From assembly GCA_024690205.1 (NCBI GenBank), contig JAILCX010000088.1:1-64000 (forward strand): a DNA stretch of 64,000 nucleotides, given 5' to 3'. The stretch's first letter is position 1; each line of letters opens with the position of its first letter. Origin of the DNA: Lachnospiraceae bacterium. GTDB lineage: Bacteria > Bacillota > Clostridia > Lachnospirales > Lachnospiraceae. Of the stretch, positions 18,485 to 26,858 are shown one piece after another. The notes beneath the pieces are model-generated. The model was not told the DNA's origin. It ran no database searches and worked only from the letters and a program-made list of their open reading frames with translations. A program made the position numbers and the translations under genes.

Positions 18485-19014
18485 TCGCCCTCACCTTCCG
18501 GAGCTTCTTCCGGCAGGCCTTCTTCGGCAACACCGGCTTCTATCTCATCTATAAATCCGCTGTTATACTCTTCGGCTTCACCCGGATCATACTCTTCACC
18601 CGCCGGTGTAACGGGAGTGCTCACAGCAGATTCCGCGCCTTCTTCATCTGTCTGTTCTCCTGACATGACACGGAGCATTTCCGCTGCCGTCATCCCGGTG
18701 CTCAAGTCATAATAACCGGGCTTTATCTGGTCATGATAAGCTGATAGAAGTTCCTGTACGCGGAAGAGTTTTGCATCCGCGATAAGGCCTTTTTCTTCAA
18801 GCATCTTGGCAACATCCGATACCGACTCGTTCTCGGCGATACCCACGGAAATGGTCCTTGGGTTATTCACCGACATGGGTTCGTCCGCAAATACCTTGTA
18901 TCCGAATTCGTATGCCTGAGTTATTCCCTTTAATATTATCGATACCGCAAAAGCGAGCAAAACAACTTTTATTATCGTTTCCGCTGCCGAAGCGATCAGT
19001 GCTTTAATGTTCAT
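18481..19014 (-). CDS. Short MltG-like membrane protein lacking the catalytic domain
   Basis: 177 residues. One membrane helix (residues 12-30) precedes a LysM-like region (ISVGIAENESVSDVAKML, then IKPGYYDLSTGMTAAEMLRVMSGE) that matches the first extracellular domain of the endolytic transglycosylase MltG/YceG. The rest (about 118-177) is acidic, Glu/Gly/Pro-rich and low in complexity. The MltG catalytic domain with its essential glutamate is missing. It occupies the mltG (yrrL) position before trmR and trhP. It may be a regulator or a binding partner of another MltG rather than an enzyme (inference). Confidence 0.75.
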   Translation of the reverse strand: MNIKALIASAAETIIKVVLLAFAVSIILKGITQAYEFGYKVFADEPMSVNNPRTISVGIAENESVSDVAKMLEEKGLIADAKLFRVQELLSAYHDQIKPGYYDLSTGMTAAEMLRVMSGEQTDEEGAESAVSTPVTPAGEEYDPGEAEEYNSGFIDEIEAGVAEEGLPEEAPEGEGE

Positions 19015-19346
19015 TATTGAAAATCCAGTCCCTCTACTATATACATATTTATGTCCTGCATTGTGCGGACCAGCGCAAGTTCCGAATTCATAAAGTCATC
19101 GACTACGGGAATTTCCAAAAACTTTTCGTACTTTGCGCTTAATTCCTCGGTCTTGTCGTAAAGTTCTTCACCCTCATACTTGTTCTGGATCATGAAGCTC
19201 TCGTCACGATATTCATTGATCTGCTGTAACAGGTCGGGATAATTCTTTATCTTTTTGACCTGCTCAAGATAATTAAGGTAAATATCGGTGGTCTTGATCT
19301 TTTCCAGAAAACTCTGAGTGTATCCTTCGATCTCTTTACTTAACAA
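19014..19346 (-). CDS. YlbF/YmcA family regulator (DUF964)
   Basis: About 110 residues, all alpha-helical. Hallmarks of the YlbF family are FLEKIKTTDIYLNYLEQVKK, the repeated helix INEYRDESFMIQNKYEG and the end VVDDFMNSELALVRTMQDIN. The start is uncertain: the frame is open to 19406, but GGAGG inside the RNase J stop region best fits a TTG at 19346 (a GTG at 19355 is only one base from the GGAGG). In Bacillus, YlbF with YmcA and YaaT forms the Y-complex that guides RNase Y; here it is directly downstream of RNase J, a fitting partner for RNA turnover. Confidence 0.75.
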   Translation of the reverse strand: MLSKEIEGYTQSFLEKIKTTDIYLNYLEQVKKIKNYPDLLQQINEYRDESFMIQNKYEGEELYDKTEELSAKYEKFLEIPVVDDFMNSELALVRTMQDINMYIVEGLDFQ

Positions 19347-19351
19347 GTTGC

Positions 19352-21025
19352 TCACACCTCCATTATTATCGGCATTATCATGGGGCGGCGCTGGGTCTTT
19401 TTCCATACATATCCGCCCAGGGAATCCCTGATGGCATTACGCATCTTAACTATATCTTTGACTCCGCGGTCAAGACAGTCTTCCATGGCTTCAAGAACGA
19501 TCTCTCTTGCTTCATCCATAAGTTCATCGGATTCCTTAACATACACGAATCCTCTTGAAACTATCTCGGGTCCGCAAAGGATCACGCGTTCGGGCTTGTT
19601 TATGCCGATTGTTACGATTATTATTCCATCCTCCGAGAGTCGTTGCCTGTCGCGGAGCACCACGTTTCCGACATCTCCGACACCGAGTCCGTCAACCAGG
19701 ATGTCTCCGGCATGAACGGATCCAGTCACTTCGGCTTTGTGCTCATCTATCTCGAGCACATCTCCGGAACGGAGGATAAAGATGTTTTCCTTGGGTATCC
19801 CAAGCTGCATCGCAAGTTTTGCCTGAGCCTTAAGGTGCTTGAACTCACCGTGTACGGGTATCGCATATTTGGGCTTTACCAGCGAATAGATAAGTTTTAT
19901 CTCTTCCTGGCAGGCATGTCCGGATACGTGAACATCCTGGAATATCACATCGGCTCCCTTTATGAGGAGCTCGTTAATTACGTTTGTTACGGCCTTTTCG
20001 TTACCCGGTATGGGGTGTGAAGAAAAGATCACCGTATCGTTTGCGCCGATCCTTATCTTCTTGTGATTGCCGCCGGCCATTCTTGATAAAGCGGCCATGC
20101 TTTCACCCTGTGAACCGGTGGTTATGATAACGGTTTTTTCATCCGGATAATCCTTAAGCCTGTCAAGGTCTATAAGAGTATTCTCTGGAACATCAAGGCA
20201 CTTTAAGTTTCTTGCTGTCTCAATGATGTTCACCATGCTGCGGCCTTCGATCACAACCTTGCGTCCGAACTTGTGGGCCGAATTGATGATCTGCTGAACC
20301 CTGTCAACGTTCGATGCAAAGGTGGCGATGATTATCCTCGTGTTGTCGTGATCTTCAAACAGAGCATCCAGGTTTCTTCCGACAGTCTTTTCGGAAGGGG
20401 TAAAGCCTTCCCTTTCGGCGTTTGTCGAATCGCACATAAGAGCGAGCACGCCTTTTTTACCGATTTCTGCAAATCTTTGAAGATCTATGCTGTCTCCGAA
20501 AACGGGTGTGTAATCAACCTTAAAGTCTCCTGTGTGGACAACTATTCCCGCAGGAGAGTATATCGCAAGTGCTGCCGCATCGACTATGCTGTGGTTGGTC
20601 TTTATAAACTCGATCCTGAACTGTCCGAGATTAATGGACTGTCCGAATGTAACGACCTTTCTTCTCGTTGAATCCAAAAGATCGTGTTCCTTTAACTTGT
20701 TCTCGATTATTCCCATCGTAAGCCTTGTGGCGTAGATCGGAACATTTATATCCTTAAGAACATAAGGCAATGATCCTATATGATCCTCATGCCCGTGGGT
20801 TATAATAAAGCCCTTTACCTTTTTTATATTGTCTTTTAAGTATGTTACATCGGGGATGACCAGGTCTATTCCCAGCATGTCATCCTCGGGAAACGCAAGT
20901 CCGCAGTCGACTATGATGATACTGTCTTCATACTCAAAGGCAGTGATGTTCATGCCGATCTGCTCCAGGCCGCCGAGCGGTATTATCGCAAGCGCCGACG
21001 TCCTCATCATATCGTTTTTACTCAA
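19352..21025 (-). CDS. rnj: Ribonuclease J
   Basis: 557 residues of the metallo-beta-lactamase/beta-CASP family. Zinc ligands are in THGHEDHIGSLPYV (near 76), HSIVDAAALAIYSP and VVHTGDFKVDYTP; the beta-CASP part has LALMCDSTNAEREGFTPSE, and the C-terminal VKPKYAIPVHGEFKHLKAQ carries further metal ligands. RNase J combines 5'-exonuclease and endonuclease activity in mRNA decay and rRNA maturation. Translation starts at a TTG (21025) with GGAGG nine bases upstream, and it overlaps DUF1292 by eight bases. Confidence 0.96.
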   Translation of the reverse strand: MSKNDMMRTSALAIIPLGGLEQIGMNITAFEYEDSIIIVDCGLAFPEDDMLGIDLVIPDVTYLKDNIKKVKGFIITHGHEDHIGSLPYVLKDINVPIYATRLTMGIIENKLKEHDLLDSTRRKVVTFGQSINLGQFRIEFIKTNHSIVDAAALAIYSPAGIVVHTGDFKVDYTPVFGDSIDLQRFAEIGKKGVLALMCDSTNAEREGFTPSEKTVGRNLDALFEDHDNTRIIIATFASNVDRVQQIINSAHKFGRKVVIEGRSMVNIIETARNLKCLDVPENTLIDLDRLKDYPDEKTVIITTGSQGESMAALSRMAGGNHKKIRIGANDTVIFSSHPIPGNEKAVTNVINELLIKGADVIFQDVHVSGHACQEEIKLIYSLVKPKYAIPVHGEFKHLKAQAKLAMQLGIPKENIFILRSGDVLEIDEHKAEVTGSVHAGDILVDGLGVGDVGNVVLRDRQRLSEDGIIIVTIGINKPERVILCGPEIVSRGFVYVKESDELMDEAREIVLEAMEDCLDRGVKDIVKMRNAIRDSLGGYVWKKTQRRPMIMPIIMEV

Positions 21026-21272
21026 TTACGCAATCCTCCAAAAGATTACCGAACAAAGATGAAAGCGCCCCAAGCTCTCCTTCGTCCGTTACCTCCTCAT
21101 ATGTGACCTCCTTTTTGGATCCCAAAGAAACCTCTTTTAAGATAAGAGCTTCTCCGTCTCCTTCCTCGGTATCGGTCACCAGAATATATGTATTTCCGGA
21201 CAGTTTGGCCTGTTCAAGAACATAAAACCATTCCTGCTGTCCGTCTTCGGTTTCAAATGCTATCTTTTCCAT
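21018..21272 (-). CDS. DUF1292 family protein (YrzB-like)
   Basis: 84 residues. It begins MEKIAFETEDGQQEWFYVLE and contains NTYILVTDTEEGDGEALILKEV, the DUF1292 pattern. Its place between ruvX and RNase J mirrors the conserved Firmicutes order yrzL-yrrK-yrzB. It is small, acidic and probably cytoplasmic; function unknown. Confidence 0.88.
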   Translation of the reverse strand: MEKIAFETEDGQQEWFYVLEQAKLSGNTYILVTDTEEGDGEALILKEVSLGSKKEVTYEEVTDEGELGALSSLFGNLLEDCVIE

Positions 21273-21278
21273 GTTTTA

Positions 21279-21713
21279 TCAGTTTGCGGCTTTGCTTCCT
21301 CTAAGATTCAGATATCCCTGGAGTATTATCGTTGCCGCGATCTTGTCGACATACTCCTTACGGTTTTCCCTGCGGACACCGACTTCCATCATTACCTTGT
21401 CGGCTTCAACGGTGCTTAATCTTTCATCCCACATATGAACGGGAAGTCCGGTCCTTCTTTCAAGTGTTTCCTTAAACTCCAGTGATAGTTCTCCTCTTTC
21501 ACCGACAGTGTTGTTCATATTCTTTGGAAATCCCAGGACTATCTCCCCTACTTCGTATTCCCTGATCAGTTCCTCGATCCTTGCAAGGGTCTGCCGTAAC
21601 TTGTTTTCGTCCTTGCGTCTTATGATCTCAACACCATTAGCCGTTATGAACAAAGGATCCGATACGGCAACTCCTACCGTTTTCGAACCGTAATCAAGTC
21701 CCATTATCCTCAT
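21279..21713 (-). CDS. ruvX: Putative pre-16S rRNA nuclease / Holliday junction resolvase RuvX (YqgF)
   Basis: 144 residues with an RNase H-like fold: [20 protein letters not shown] (first catalytic Asp), [17 protein letters not shown] and [15 protein letters not shown] (second Asp/Glu). YqgF in E. coli finishes the 5' end of 16S rRNA; a Holliday junction role has also been proposed. The start abuts the ireB stop with one shared base. Confidence 0.93.
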   Translation of the reverse strand: MRIMGLDYGSKTVGVAVSDPLFITANGVEIIRRKDENKLRQTLARIEELIREYEVGEIVLGFPKNMNNTVGERGELSLEFKETLERRTGLPVHMWDERLSTVEADKVMMEVGVRRENRKEYVDKIAATIILQGYLNLRGSKAAN

Positions 21714-21979
21714 TATTGTTCATCCCAGTGGTTGGCTTTAATGTATTCCTTGAGCATCTCTTCAACTATCTCATCGCGCTCTATCTTCATGATCTTTGAT
21801 CTGGCGCCCATATGAGAAGTTATATAAGTGGGATCACCTGACATGATGTATCCGACGATCTGGTTTACGGGATTGTATCCCTTATCGTTCATCGCCTCGC
21901 ATACCTCATGAAGGATCTCCTTAACAGATGCCGAATCAGCCTCAACGGTAAAAAATTGTGTATTGCCTAATTCTTCCAT
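21713..21979 (-). CDS. ireB: IreB family regulatory phosphoprotein
   Basis: 88 residues, the usual length. It begins [15 protein letters not shown] and contains [21 protein letters not shown] and NDKGYNPV, characteristic of IreB/YrzL (DUF965). In Enterococcus, IreB is phosphorylated on N-terminal threonines by the Ser/Thr kinase IreK and modulates cephalosporin resistance; T7 and T11 are candidates here. It starts the conserved ireB-ruvX-DUF1292 unit. Confidence 0.93.
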   Translation of the reverse strand: MEELGNTQFFTVEADSASVKEILHEVCEAMNDKGYNPVNQIVGYIMSGDPTYITSHMGARSKIMKIERDEIVEEMLKEYIKANHWDEQ

Positions 21980-22012
21980 AAATAATACCTTTCTTTCTAT
22001 TTCAACCCATCA

Positions 22013-23359
22013 TTATATTTTACAATAATTCCCATCAAAAGACAATGTTTCGACCTTTCCCGAGAGGTCTTCCGACGAGGCTTTTTTTACCACAAGGTAC
22101 TCCCTTGTATGGCCCTGATAAAAGCCGTCTTTTTCTTCCTCAAAAAGCACCTCGACTTCCCGTCCTTTATACCTTTTACAAAATTCCCTGCTGAGTTCCT
22201 CTCCGAGTTCAATAAGCTTTGCCGAACGTGTGGCTTTGACGGGTTCGCTTACCTGCCCCTTCATGGTCGCTGCAACGGTGTTTTTACGTTTTGAATATTT
22301 AAAGACATGAAGCTCAAAAAAGCCTATTTTGCGGACAAACTCTTTTGTGGCCTCAAATTCCTCGTTCGTCTCTCCAGGGAATCCCGCGATGACATCCGTC
22401 GTAACTGCAGGATCATCAAAGTGACTCCTTAATCTTCCTATGGCTTCTTCGTATTCTTTTGCCGTATATCTGCGGTTCATCCTCTTTAAGGTCTCATCAC
22501 ATCCGCTTTGAAGCGATATGTGAAAATGCGGACATATCTTGTCAACTCCCGAAAGTTCCGATAAAAACCTGTCCGTTAAAAGCCCGGGCTCCAGGGAACT
22601 TAACCTTATCCTCAAAAGACCTTCTATTGCGGCACATTCCTTTATCACGTTTATGAGGTCTTCGTTAAAGAAGCCTCCGTCCTTGGTAAGTTCGTTATAG
22701 CTTTTTATCTTTCCGTTCTCATCGGGATGAAAATCTATTCCGTAAGAGCTTACGTGAATTCCGGTAAGCACGATCTCCTTACATCCGTTTGCGACGATGT
22801 TCTTGACTTCTTTTATGACCTCTTCGGGTTTCCTCGACCTTATTCTTCCCCTTGCAAGAGGTATCGCACAATAGGAACAGAACTGGTTGCATCCGTCCTG
22901 GATCTTTACAAAACATCTTGTCCTTACGGCGGATTCCTTAAGGCACATGTCCTCATATTCGGGATCTGTGCTGATATCGTGAACTTCGACCGCCTTTTCT
23001 TTGTTGTCAAAATATTCCTTTATGATCTCCGGAAGTTTAGCCTTGTTGTTATTGCCGATTATGATATCCGCAAAGCCGTCATCTACTGCACCCTGCGTGT
23101 CCGTTTGAGCATAACAACCCGCTGCGACTATGAGTGCATCGGGGTTTTGTTTTTTTGCTTTGTGTATCATCTGGCGGCTTTTTCTGTCGGCTATGTTGGT
23201 AACTGTACATGTATTTATGACATATATGTCTGATTTTGTGTCAAATGGCACAATCATATAGCCGTTTTCGGCCATTATTTGTTGCATATATTCCATTTCA
23301 TACTCGTTTACTTTGCATCCGAGGTTCCTAAATGCTACCTTTTTTCCGTTTGTTTGCAC
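22013..23359 (-). CDS. mtaB: tRNA (t6A37) methylthiotransferase MtaB
   Basis: 448 residues of the radical-SAM methylthiotransferase family. The N-terminal UPF0004 domain has NLGCKVNEYEMEYM, VINTCTVTNIADRK and AAGCYAQTD (three cluster cysteines); the radical SAM motif is IQDGCNQFCSYCAIPLARG with C-x3-C-x2-C; the C-terminal TRAM-like domain follows KRYKGREVEVLFEE. It converts t6A37 to ms2t6A37 in tRNAs reading ANN codons. The start codon is GTG at 23359 with AAGGA upstream. Confidence 0.93.
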   Translation of the reverse strand: MQTNGKKVAFRNLGCKVNEYEMEYMQQIMAENGYMIVPFDTKSDIYVINTCTVTNIADRKSRQMIHKAKKQNPDALIVAAGCYAQTDTQGAVDDGFADIIIGNNNKAKLPEIIKEYFDNKEKAVEVHDISTDPEYEDMCLKESAVRTRCFVKIQDGCNQFCSYCAIPLARGRIRSRKPEEVIKEVKNIVANGCKEIVLTGIHVSSYGIDFHPDENGKIKSYNELTKDGGFFNEDLINVIKECAAIEGLLRIRLSSLEPGLLTDRFLSELSGVDKICPHFHISLQSGCDETLKRMNRRYTAKEYEEAIGRLRSHFDDPAVTTDVIAGFPGETNEEFEATKEFVRKIGFFELHVFKYSKRKNTVAATMKGQVSEPVKATRSAKLIELGEELSREFCKRYKGREVEVLFEEEKDGFYQGHTREYLVVKKASSEDLSGKVETLSFDGNYCKI

Positions 23360-23381
23360 GAATTTTTGTCCTTTTTTCGGA

Positions 23382-23410
23382 TTGACTTTTAATATTTCAA
23401 CCTTTAGTAT
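23382..23410 (+). promoter_or_regulatory. Sigma-A promoter of the HPr-like gene
   Basis: TTGACT (23382-23387), a 17-base spacer and TAGTAT (23405-23410) lie 37 bases before the ATG. The region is shared with the divergent mtaB gene, whose own -10-like TATACT overlaps on the other strand. Confidence 0.6.
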
Positions 23411-23446
23411 ATAGTCAGAAGGTATGAAATTGAAGGAGGAATTAAA

Positions 23447-23677
23447 ATGAAGACAGTACAGATTTCATTAAACTCAATCGACAAAGTTAAATCTTTTGTA
23501 AATGATATCACAAAGTTCGATTATGACTTCGATCTGGTATCAGGCAGATACGTTATAGATGCAAAGTCTATCATGGGTATCTTCAGCCTTGATCTTTCAA
23601 AGCCCATCGATCTTAACATTCATGCTGAAGAAAATGTTGATGAGGTACTTGAGACATTGAAGCCCTATCAGATCTAA
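23447..23677 (+). CDS. HPr-fold protein lacking the PTS histidine
   Basis: 76 residues with a strong GGAGG ribosome-binding site, its own promoter and terminator. The C-terminal half is clearly HPr: VIDAKSIMGIFSLDLSKP with S41 at the HPr Ser46 position. The N-terminal active-site loop (GIHARPA in Bacillus HPr) is replaced by LNSIDKVKSF, so the phosphorylatable His15 and Arg17 are absent. It cannot act as a PTS phosphocarrier but could be an HprK substrate or a structural relative (inference). Confidence 0.8.
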   Translation: MKTVQISLNSIDKVKSFVNDITKFDYDFDLVSGRYVIDAKSIMGIFSLDLSKPIDLNIHAEENVDEVLETLKPYQI

Positions 23678-23700
23678 TAAGGGCCGAGGCCGAAAATTAC

Positions 23701-23730
23701 GGACGTATCCGACGGATACGTCCTTTTTTT
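23701..23730 (+). terminator. Rho-independent terminator of the HPr-like gene
   Basis: A perfect 10-bp stem, GGACGTATCC (23701-23710) and GGATACGTCC (23714-23723), with a three-base loop and seven T. It lies between convergent genes. Confidence 0.92.
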
Positions 23731-23736
23731 GTCATT

Positions 23737-24915
23737 TTAGTCTATATGTATCACTTCATCCGTATCGATCGCCCTGTCAAAGAGCTCTTTAATACGGTCC
23801 TCAAGGTTCTTTTCATGTCTTTTTATGACATTGAGATTGGGCTTGGTGACGGGATGCTTTGCCACGAATATCGTACAGCAGTCCTCAAACGGCAATATCG
23901 AAGTTTCATATGTGCCTATCTTTTCAGAGATGGCTACGATCTCGTTTTTATCCATTCCTATAAGCGGCCTGAACACCGGTAACGTGCAGACTTCGTTGGT
24001 GACCGCAAGGGAATGGATCGTCTGTGAGGCAACCTGACCCAGGCTTTCTCCCGTTATAAGTCCCAAACATTCATTTTGTTTTGCCAGTTCTTCCGCGATC
24101 ATCATCATATATCTTCGCATGATTATCGTTAGCTCATCATGCGGACATTTTTCGTATATATGAAGCTGGATATCCGTAAAGTTTATTACGTGAAGATCTA
24201 TTGGCCCTGTATACTTTGATATTTCCTTTGCAAGATCCACGACCTTCTGCTTTGCTCTTTCAGATGTGTAGGGAGGAGCATGGAAATATACGGCATCTAT
24301 CCTTACTCCGCGCTTTGCGATCATATAGCCCGCAACAGGTGAATCGATACCTCCCGATAAAAGCAGCATGGCTTTTCCGTTCGTTCCAAGAGGCATTCCT
24401 CCGGGCCCCGGAATTTCTTCGGAATAGATGAATATCTTTTCCCTTATCTCCACGTGTATCACAAGCTCGGGTTCATGAACATCGACCTTCATCTCGGGGA
24501 ATCTGTCAAGGACCGCTCCGCCTATATTGGCGCTTGTTTCCATCGAATCAAGAGGATAGGCCTTGTTGGCCCGTCTTGTGACGATCTTGAATGTGACATT
24601 TCTGTCAGGAATATTCTCATTAATATAATCGCAGACCTTCTGTCCGAGCTCATCTATCGGGATAAGGTCACACCCTTCCATAGGACATATGCCACTTATT
24701 CCAAATACTGTCTTTAGCGCATCAGTCACTTCATCGTAATCAAATGCAGTCTTTGCATAGACAAAGATACGTCCGTCGCTTTTGGGGACGTCAAATTCTC
24801 CTTCGCACTTTGCAAGCACCGCCTTAATGCGGGATACAAGCGCATTTTCAAAGACATATCTGTTTTTTCCTTTAACGCCGATTTCCGCGTATTTGATCAA
24901 AAAAGCCGAAAACAT
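23737..24915 (-). CDS. thiI: tRNA 4-thiouridine synthase ThiI
   Basis: 392 residues: ferredoxin-like/THUMP N-terminal region (LIKYAEIGVKGKNRYVFE), then the ATP-pyrophosphatase domain with the PP-loop LLSGGIDSPVAGYM near residue 180 and GESLGQVASQT near 285. It lacks the C-terminal rhodanese domain of E. coli ThiI, as is normal in Firmicutes. It makes s4U8 in tRNA and can feed thiamine thiazole synthesis. A cysteine desulfurase gene lies immediately upstream, its probable sulfur donor, as with Bacillus nifZ-thiI. Confidence 0.95.
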   Translation of the reverse strand: MFSAFLIKYAEIGVKGKNRYVFENALVSRIKAVLAKCEGEFDVPKSDGRIFVYAKTAFDYDEVTDALKTVFGISGICPMEGCDLIPIDELGQKVCDYINENIPDRNVTFKIVTRRANKAYPLDSMETSANIGGAVLDRFPEMKVDVHEPELVIHVEIREKIFIYSEEIPGPGGMPLGTNGKAMLLLSGGIDSPVAGYMIAKRGVRIDAVYFHAPPYTSERAKQKVVDLAKEISKYTGPIDLHVINFTDIQLHIYEKCPHDELTIIMRRYMMMIAEELAKQNECLGLITGESLGQVASQTIHSLAVTNEVCTLPVFRPLIGMDKNEIVAISEKIGTYETSILPFEDCCTIFVAKHPVTKPNLNVIKRHEKNLEDRIKELFDRAIDTDEVIHID

Positions 24916-24943
24916 ATCTATTCTCCGTTATCGTTCTGGTTTA

Positions 24944-26107
24944 TCAGTGAGGTTTGTATTTGCGAAGGACCGGGATAAGCTCATGCATTGCCTTAATCGC
25001 ATCATCGATCTCATCCTTCGTTGTAAGTACCGAAAGGCTGAACCTTACCGTTGAATCAAGCAGGTTCTTTTCAAGGCCTATCGCACTGAGCGTTGAAGAT
25101 ACGCTCTTTTTGTGGGTAGAGCAGGCTGATCCTGCAGAAACATAAATCCCTTTATCTTCAAGAGCATGAAGCAGAACTTCCGCCCTTACATCCTTTACCG
25201 AAACACTTATGACATGGGGAGCTCCCATGATCCCGTCATCCGATACCCCATTTATGCTCACATCTTCAATATCAGTAATACCGTCGATAAGATGTTTTTT
25301 ATGATCGTACATCCTCTTAACATCATCATCGAGGTTTTCATACATCATCTTTGCGGCAAGCCCCATGGCAGCGATCCCTGCAACATTTTCAGTTCCGGAA
25401 CGCATATTGTTTTGCTGCCCGCCCCCGAGGATAAGAGGTTCGATCCTCAATTTTTCGTTAAGATATAAAAAACCGATCCCTTTGGGTCCGTGTATCTTGT
25501 GACCGCTCACGCTTAACATGTCAACGTTCATCTTTTTGGGATTGATCACGAATTTGCCGTAAGACTGAACAGCATCGACATGAAAAACTATATCCTTATT
25601 GATGCTCTTTATCAGTTCTCCCGCTTCTTTTACAGGCATGATCGAACCGATCTCATTGTTCACATGCATGATCGAAACAAGGATCGTATCATCTCTTACC
25701 GAATCCTTAAGCTCATCCAATGAGATGACACCGTACCTGTCGGTTCCAAGATAAGTGATGTCAAAGCCTTCTTTTTCAAGGGCTTCCATGGTCCGTAACA
25801 CGGCAGGATGTTCAACCTTTGTGGTTATGATATGGTTTCCTTTTCTCCTTAAGGCATGTGCTGCACCCAAAAGAGCCATGTTGTCGGATTCCGTTCCGCA
25901 GGAAGTAAAGATTATCTCCTTTTCGGAAACCTTAAGCGTCTTTGCGATCTGCTCTTTTGCAGTCCTTATGTACTTTTCAGCATCAACACCTTTGTTGTGC
26001 ATGCTGCTCGGGTTTCCGTAATCATCCGTATATATTTTTGTCATCAGCGCGGCGATCTCGGGAAAAACCTTCGTAGTTGCGCTGTTATCAAGATATATCT
26101 CTTTCAT
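24944..26107 (-). CDS. Cysteine desulfurase (NifS/NifZ-like)
   Basis: 387 residues. It starts MKEIYLDNSATTKVFPEI; the PLP lysine is K204 in SVSGHKIHGPKG and the active-site cysteine is C329 in SAGSACSTHKKS. The short loop around the cysteine is of the NifS/IscS type. It takes sulfur from cysteine to form a persulfide. Its position directly before thiI suggests dedication to tRNA thiolation and thiamine rather than general iron-sulfur assembly (inference from context). Confidence 0.93.
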   Translation of the reverse strand: MKEIYLDNSATTKVFPEIAALMTKIYTDDYGNPSSMHNKGVDAEKYIRTAKEQIAKTLKVSEKEIIFTSCGTESDNMALLGAAHALRRKGNHIITTKVEHPAVLRTMEALEKEGFDITYLGTDRYGVISLDELKDSVRDDTILVSIMHVNNEIGSIMPVKEAGELIKSINKDIVFHVDAVQSYGKFVINPKKMNVDMLSVSGHKIHGPKGIGFLYLNEKLRIEPLILGGGQQNNMRSGTENVAGIAAMGLAAKMMYENLDDDVKRMYDHKKHLIDGITDIEDVSINGVSDDGIMGAPHVISVSVKDVRAEVLLHALEDKGIYVSAGSACSTHKKSVSSTLSAIGLEKNLLDSTVRFSLSVLTTKDEIDDAIKAMHELIPVLRKYKPH

Positions 26108-26110
26108 TTA

Positions 26111-26857
26111 TCATTCTCCGAGATAAGAAAGGACAGACATAAGATACATTCCTGCCGTTTCCGTTCTCAGTATCCTCTTACCAAGGGTTATGGTTTCAAA
26201 GCCCGCGTTTAAGGCTTCATCTATCTCCGTATCCTCAAAGCCTCCCTCGGGTCCTATAAATATTGCAACCTTTGAACCCTTTTTTATTCCTTCAAGGAGT
26301 TTTCTTGTATGTTCCATATCTTCTGCCATCTCATAAGGAAGCAACAGAACATCACAGTTTTCGGCTGCATATTTAAGGGCGTTTTTATATTCCATGGGCT
26401 CTGCAACCTCGGGGATTATCCCACGTTTTGATTGCTTGGCCGCACTTTGCGATATCTCGTTCCATCTTGCCGTCTTTGTTTTTGCTTTCTTTTCATCAAG
26501 CTTAACAACGCATCTTTTCATGCAGACGGGTATGATCCTGAACACTCCTAGTTCCACATTCTTTTGAATGACTGTCTCGAACTTATCTGATTTCGGAAGA
26601 CCCTGAAAAAGAAAGACCTTCGTTTCAAGTTCGTGTGAATCTTCATTTATGAAGAGCAGTTCACAGATAACCTGATCATCTTCAAATTCCCTGACGGCAC
26701 ACCTGTATTCTTTACCATTAAAGCCGTTTGAAACATTAAGCTCCTCGCCCGGCTTCATCCTCAGAACGTTTTTTATGTGGTTAACGTCACTTCCGCTTAT
26801 GATAACGGTCTTATTATCTTTGTTTATATTCTCATCATCTGCAAAGAACTGATACAT
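26111..26857 (-). CDS. rsmE: 16S rRNA (uracil1498-N3)-methyltransferase RsmE
   Basis: 248 residues, SPOUT class. The N-terminal PUA-like domain has VIISGSDVNHIKNVLRM; the knotted SAM site is visible in VAIFIGPEGGFEDTEID and TLGKRILRTETAGMY. It starts one base after prmA, the usual Firmicutes neighbour pair. Confidence 0.95.
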   Translation of the reverse strand: MYQFFADDENINKDNKTVIISGSDVNHIKNVLRMKPGEELNVSNGFNGKEYRCAVREFEDDQVICELLFINEDSHELETKVFLFQGLPKSDKFETVIQKNVELGVFRIIPVCMKRCVVKLDEKKAKTKTARWNEISQSAAKQSKRGIIPEVAEPMEYKNALKYAAENCDVLLLPYEMAEDMEHTRKLLEGIKKGSKVAIFIGPEGGFEDTEIDEALNAGFETITLGKRILRTETAGMYLMSVLSYLGE

Positions 26858-26858
26858 C

